Assembly: GCF_042242105.1 (NCBI RefSeq)
Contig: NC_092012.1
Span: 8,127,470 to 8,191,469 of the forward strand
Length of the DNA: 64,000 bases
From: Pempheris klunzingeri
Lineage: Eukaryota; Chordata; Actinopteri; Acropomatiformes; Pempheridae
Reading direction: 5' to 3'
The position numbers and the translations under genes were made by a program. The notes beneath the pieces were generated by a model. It saw nothing but the letters and a program-made list of their open reading frames with translations, ran no database searches and was not told where the DNA came from. This document shows positions 62,500 through 64,000 of this stretch, in pieces (within the stretch, counting starts at the first letter, position 1; each line of letters begins with the position of its first letter).

Positions 62500-64000
62500 G
62501 TAAGTCTCAGGTTTCAGAAGCCCACACACTCCCTCTTTCCAGCCCACCTTCCTCAATTTCTTTTGTCCTGTTTGACAGATGTGCTGCATGTAGTTTTGAT
62601 GCCGATGAATCATGTTCAAAGAATAAAGTGTGTCTTCAGCAGGGGCTCAAGCCAAATAGGATTTCTGCCACTAATTGATAAATTTAAGTCACTTCAGGTG
62701 TTTGTTATATCTTTTATGAGTTGCTGGCCCTTGTGTTTTGTCCCTGTCAGATTAAAGCTGAAGTGAAGAGTGAAATAAAGGCTATGGCCTAATACACAAA
62801 TTCCACAACTATCATCCACTATGGAAATGTAGTCTTGTAAATGATGAATTAATGGACAACACTGAAAAAACTTTATTGTGTGAATTTATTGACAAATTTC
62901 CTCACTCTGACTCGGGCTTTGTTTTTACAGATAAATGTGCACAGTCTGCATATACGCGCATTGATAACCCTACGTCCACTGGACTAAAATGAAGGCCCTG
63001 CTCTTTATTTACCAGTTGCTGTGGTGACTCGCAGTATGAGAGCTTCACTCATGATGGCTTTTTATAGTTACTTTGAACATGTTTCCATCAGGTTCAACCT
63101 ACTCAGTTGATAGAACAAATTCTGAGCAGAGAGTTCAGTGTTAGGCTCAGAGTTTGTTAAACTGGCTATCTGAAACAGGCTCCTGTCCTGATTTATTAAT
63201 GAGCATCACACTGTTTCAAAACTTCTACAATCACTCACGAAGGAAAGTTACTTTAACTCAAATGCAGAAAAACACAATGTAATTTATGTGTTGATTTTGG
63301 TATAACATTATCAAACATTCGTTTAGCATTTTTTCACAGCGGTTGGATCGTTTAAAGCTTCCCTGGAAGAAGCTAAGTGTCACACAATCGCCTGAAGCAA
63401 ACTAAACAAGATTCATGTAATACACGCTTGATTATACAGATCCGGTTGGCTGAACAGTTACAGTGAAAACAAGAAAAGGTGGAAAAGCGAGTCATTGATA
63501 AAACAGAATAATAGACAACGTCAACAAGACGTTGGCAGAGGACAATCTTTCAAATATTTCAACATTTAGATGACACTGCAGATTATTCCATGAGGAATGC
63601 TGCAGGAACAGTAAATCTGATCTTTGCTAGATCAGATCTGGCATGTGGTTCACAAAGCATCAAGCAGTTACTGCAGCAGGGTAAGAATGCACCAGAGTGT
63701 TGTGATTATCACCAGTTTTGATCATTGCGACAAAATGACAAATGAAATCTAGAAGTGAGAAGGAAACTGCTTCCCAAAGCTCTCTCTACATAGCTTCTGT
63801 TCTGTGCGATACTGTGTTTAAATGTTATATAATTTCTCGTCAGGCTAGATATTTGCAATTTGTGACCCTCTTTTTTGTTTTTGTTAACTGAGATTCATAA
63901 GGGAATCTTTCAGTGTATTCAACTTAAACTGCAGTAGTTTCTCAGTGGATTATCACCAACACAGTGTGAAATTAAATTGTGTTGTCTGCTTAAGTTGAAT
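62500..64000. other. slc30a4 intron 2, running past the window edge
   Basis: The donor is GTAAGT at 62500. The third exon (expected to continue the FGLHRLEVLSA-type region) was not found before 64000, so the intron exceeds 1.5 kb. No other feature is recognised here. Confidence 0.65.

Overview
The window is chromosomal DNA from a ray-finned fish, most likely a spiny-rayed (percomorph) teleost. All recognisable genes are vertebrate genes with GT-AG introns. Their proteins resemble teleost orthologues, and the non-coding DNA carries dispersed repeats typical of bony fish. No prokaryotic system, CRISPR array, rRNA or tRNA gene was recognised.

Layout. (1) About 1-19,300, minus strand: abhd2, a lysophospholipase/monoacylglycerol-lipase-type hydrolase, with nine coding exons, a long 3' UTR and two predicted 5' UTR exons. 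Its introns hold a Tc1/mariner remnant, a BED-finger hAT remnant and several fish repeats. (2) 21,558-33,070, plus strand: mfge8 (lactadherin), with a signal peptide, three EGF domains (the second with an RGD) and two discoidin C domains. (3) 34,520-37,565, plus strand: hapln3, a hyaluronan/proteoglycan link protein. (4) 37.6-44.1 kb: intergenic, repeat-bearing, no gene seen. (5) 44,490-46,816, plus strand: nmrk2, nicotinamide riboside kinase 2. (6) 46.8-55.1 kb: intergenic, with one unassigned exon-like segment near 53.4 kb. (7) 55,130-59,215, minus strand: bloc1s6 (pallidin), with a roughly 870-bp palindrome in one intron. (8) From about 59,340 to beyond the right edge, plus strand: slc30a4 (ZnT4), of which only the first two coding exons are inside.

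Relations. abhd2, mfge8 and hapln3 reproduce the human 15q26.1 order (ABHD2-MFGE8-HAPLN3-ACAN), but aggrecan is not where it would be expected and nmrk2 follows instead. bloc1s6 and slc30a4 keep the head-to-head pairing known from human 15q21.1. They share a promoter of about 150 bp that holds two MiT/TFEB (CLEAR or M-box) type E-boxes, which suits a pair of endolysosomal genes.

The most notable observations are this putative CLEAR-type promoter, the giant foldback in bloc1s6, an overlapping upstream ORF in the slc30a4 leader, two perfect hairpins in slc30a4 intron 1, an apparent extra intron inside the hapln3 Ig domain, tandem acceptors between the two mfge8 C domains, and the orphan exon-like segment. 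All exon joins were worked out by hand from reading frame, GT-AG sites and remembered family sequences. UTR ends and transcription starts are approximate.
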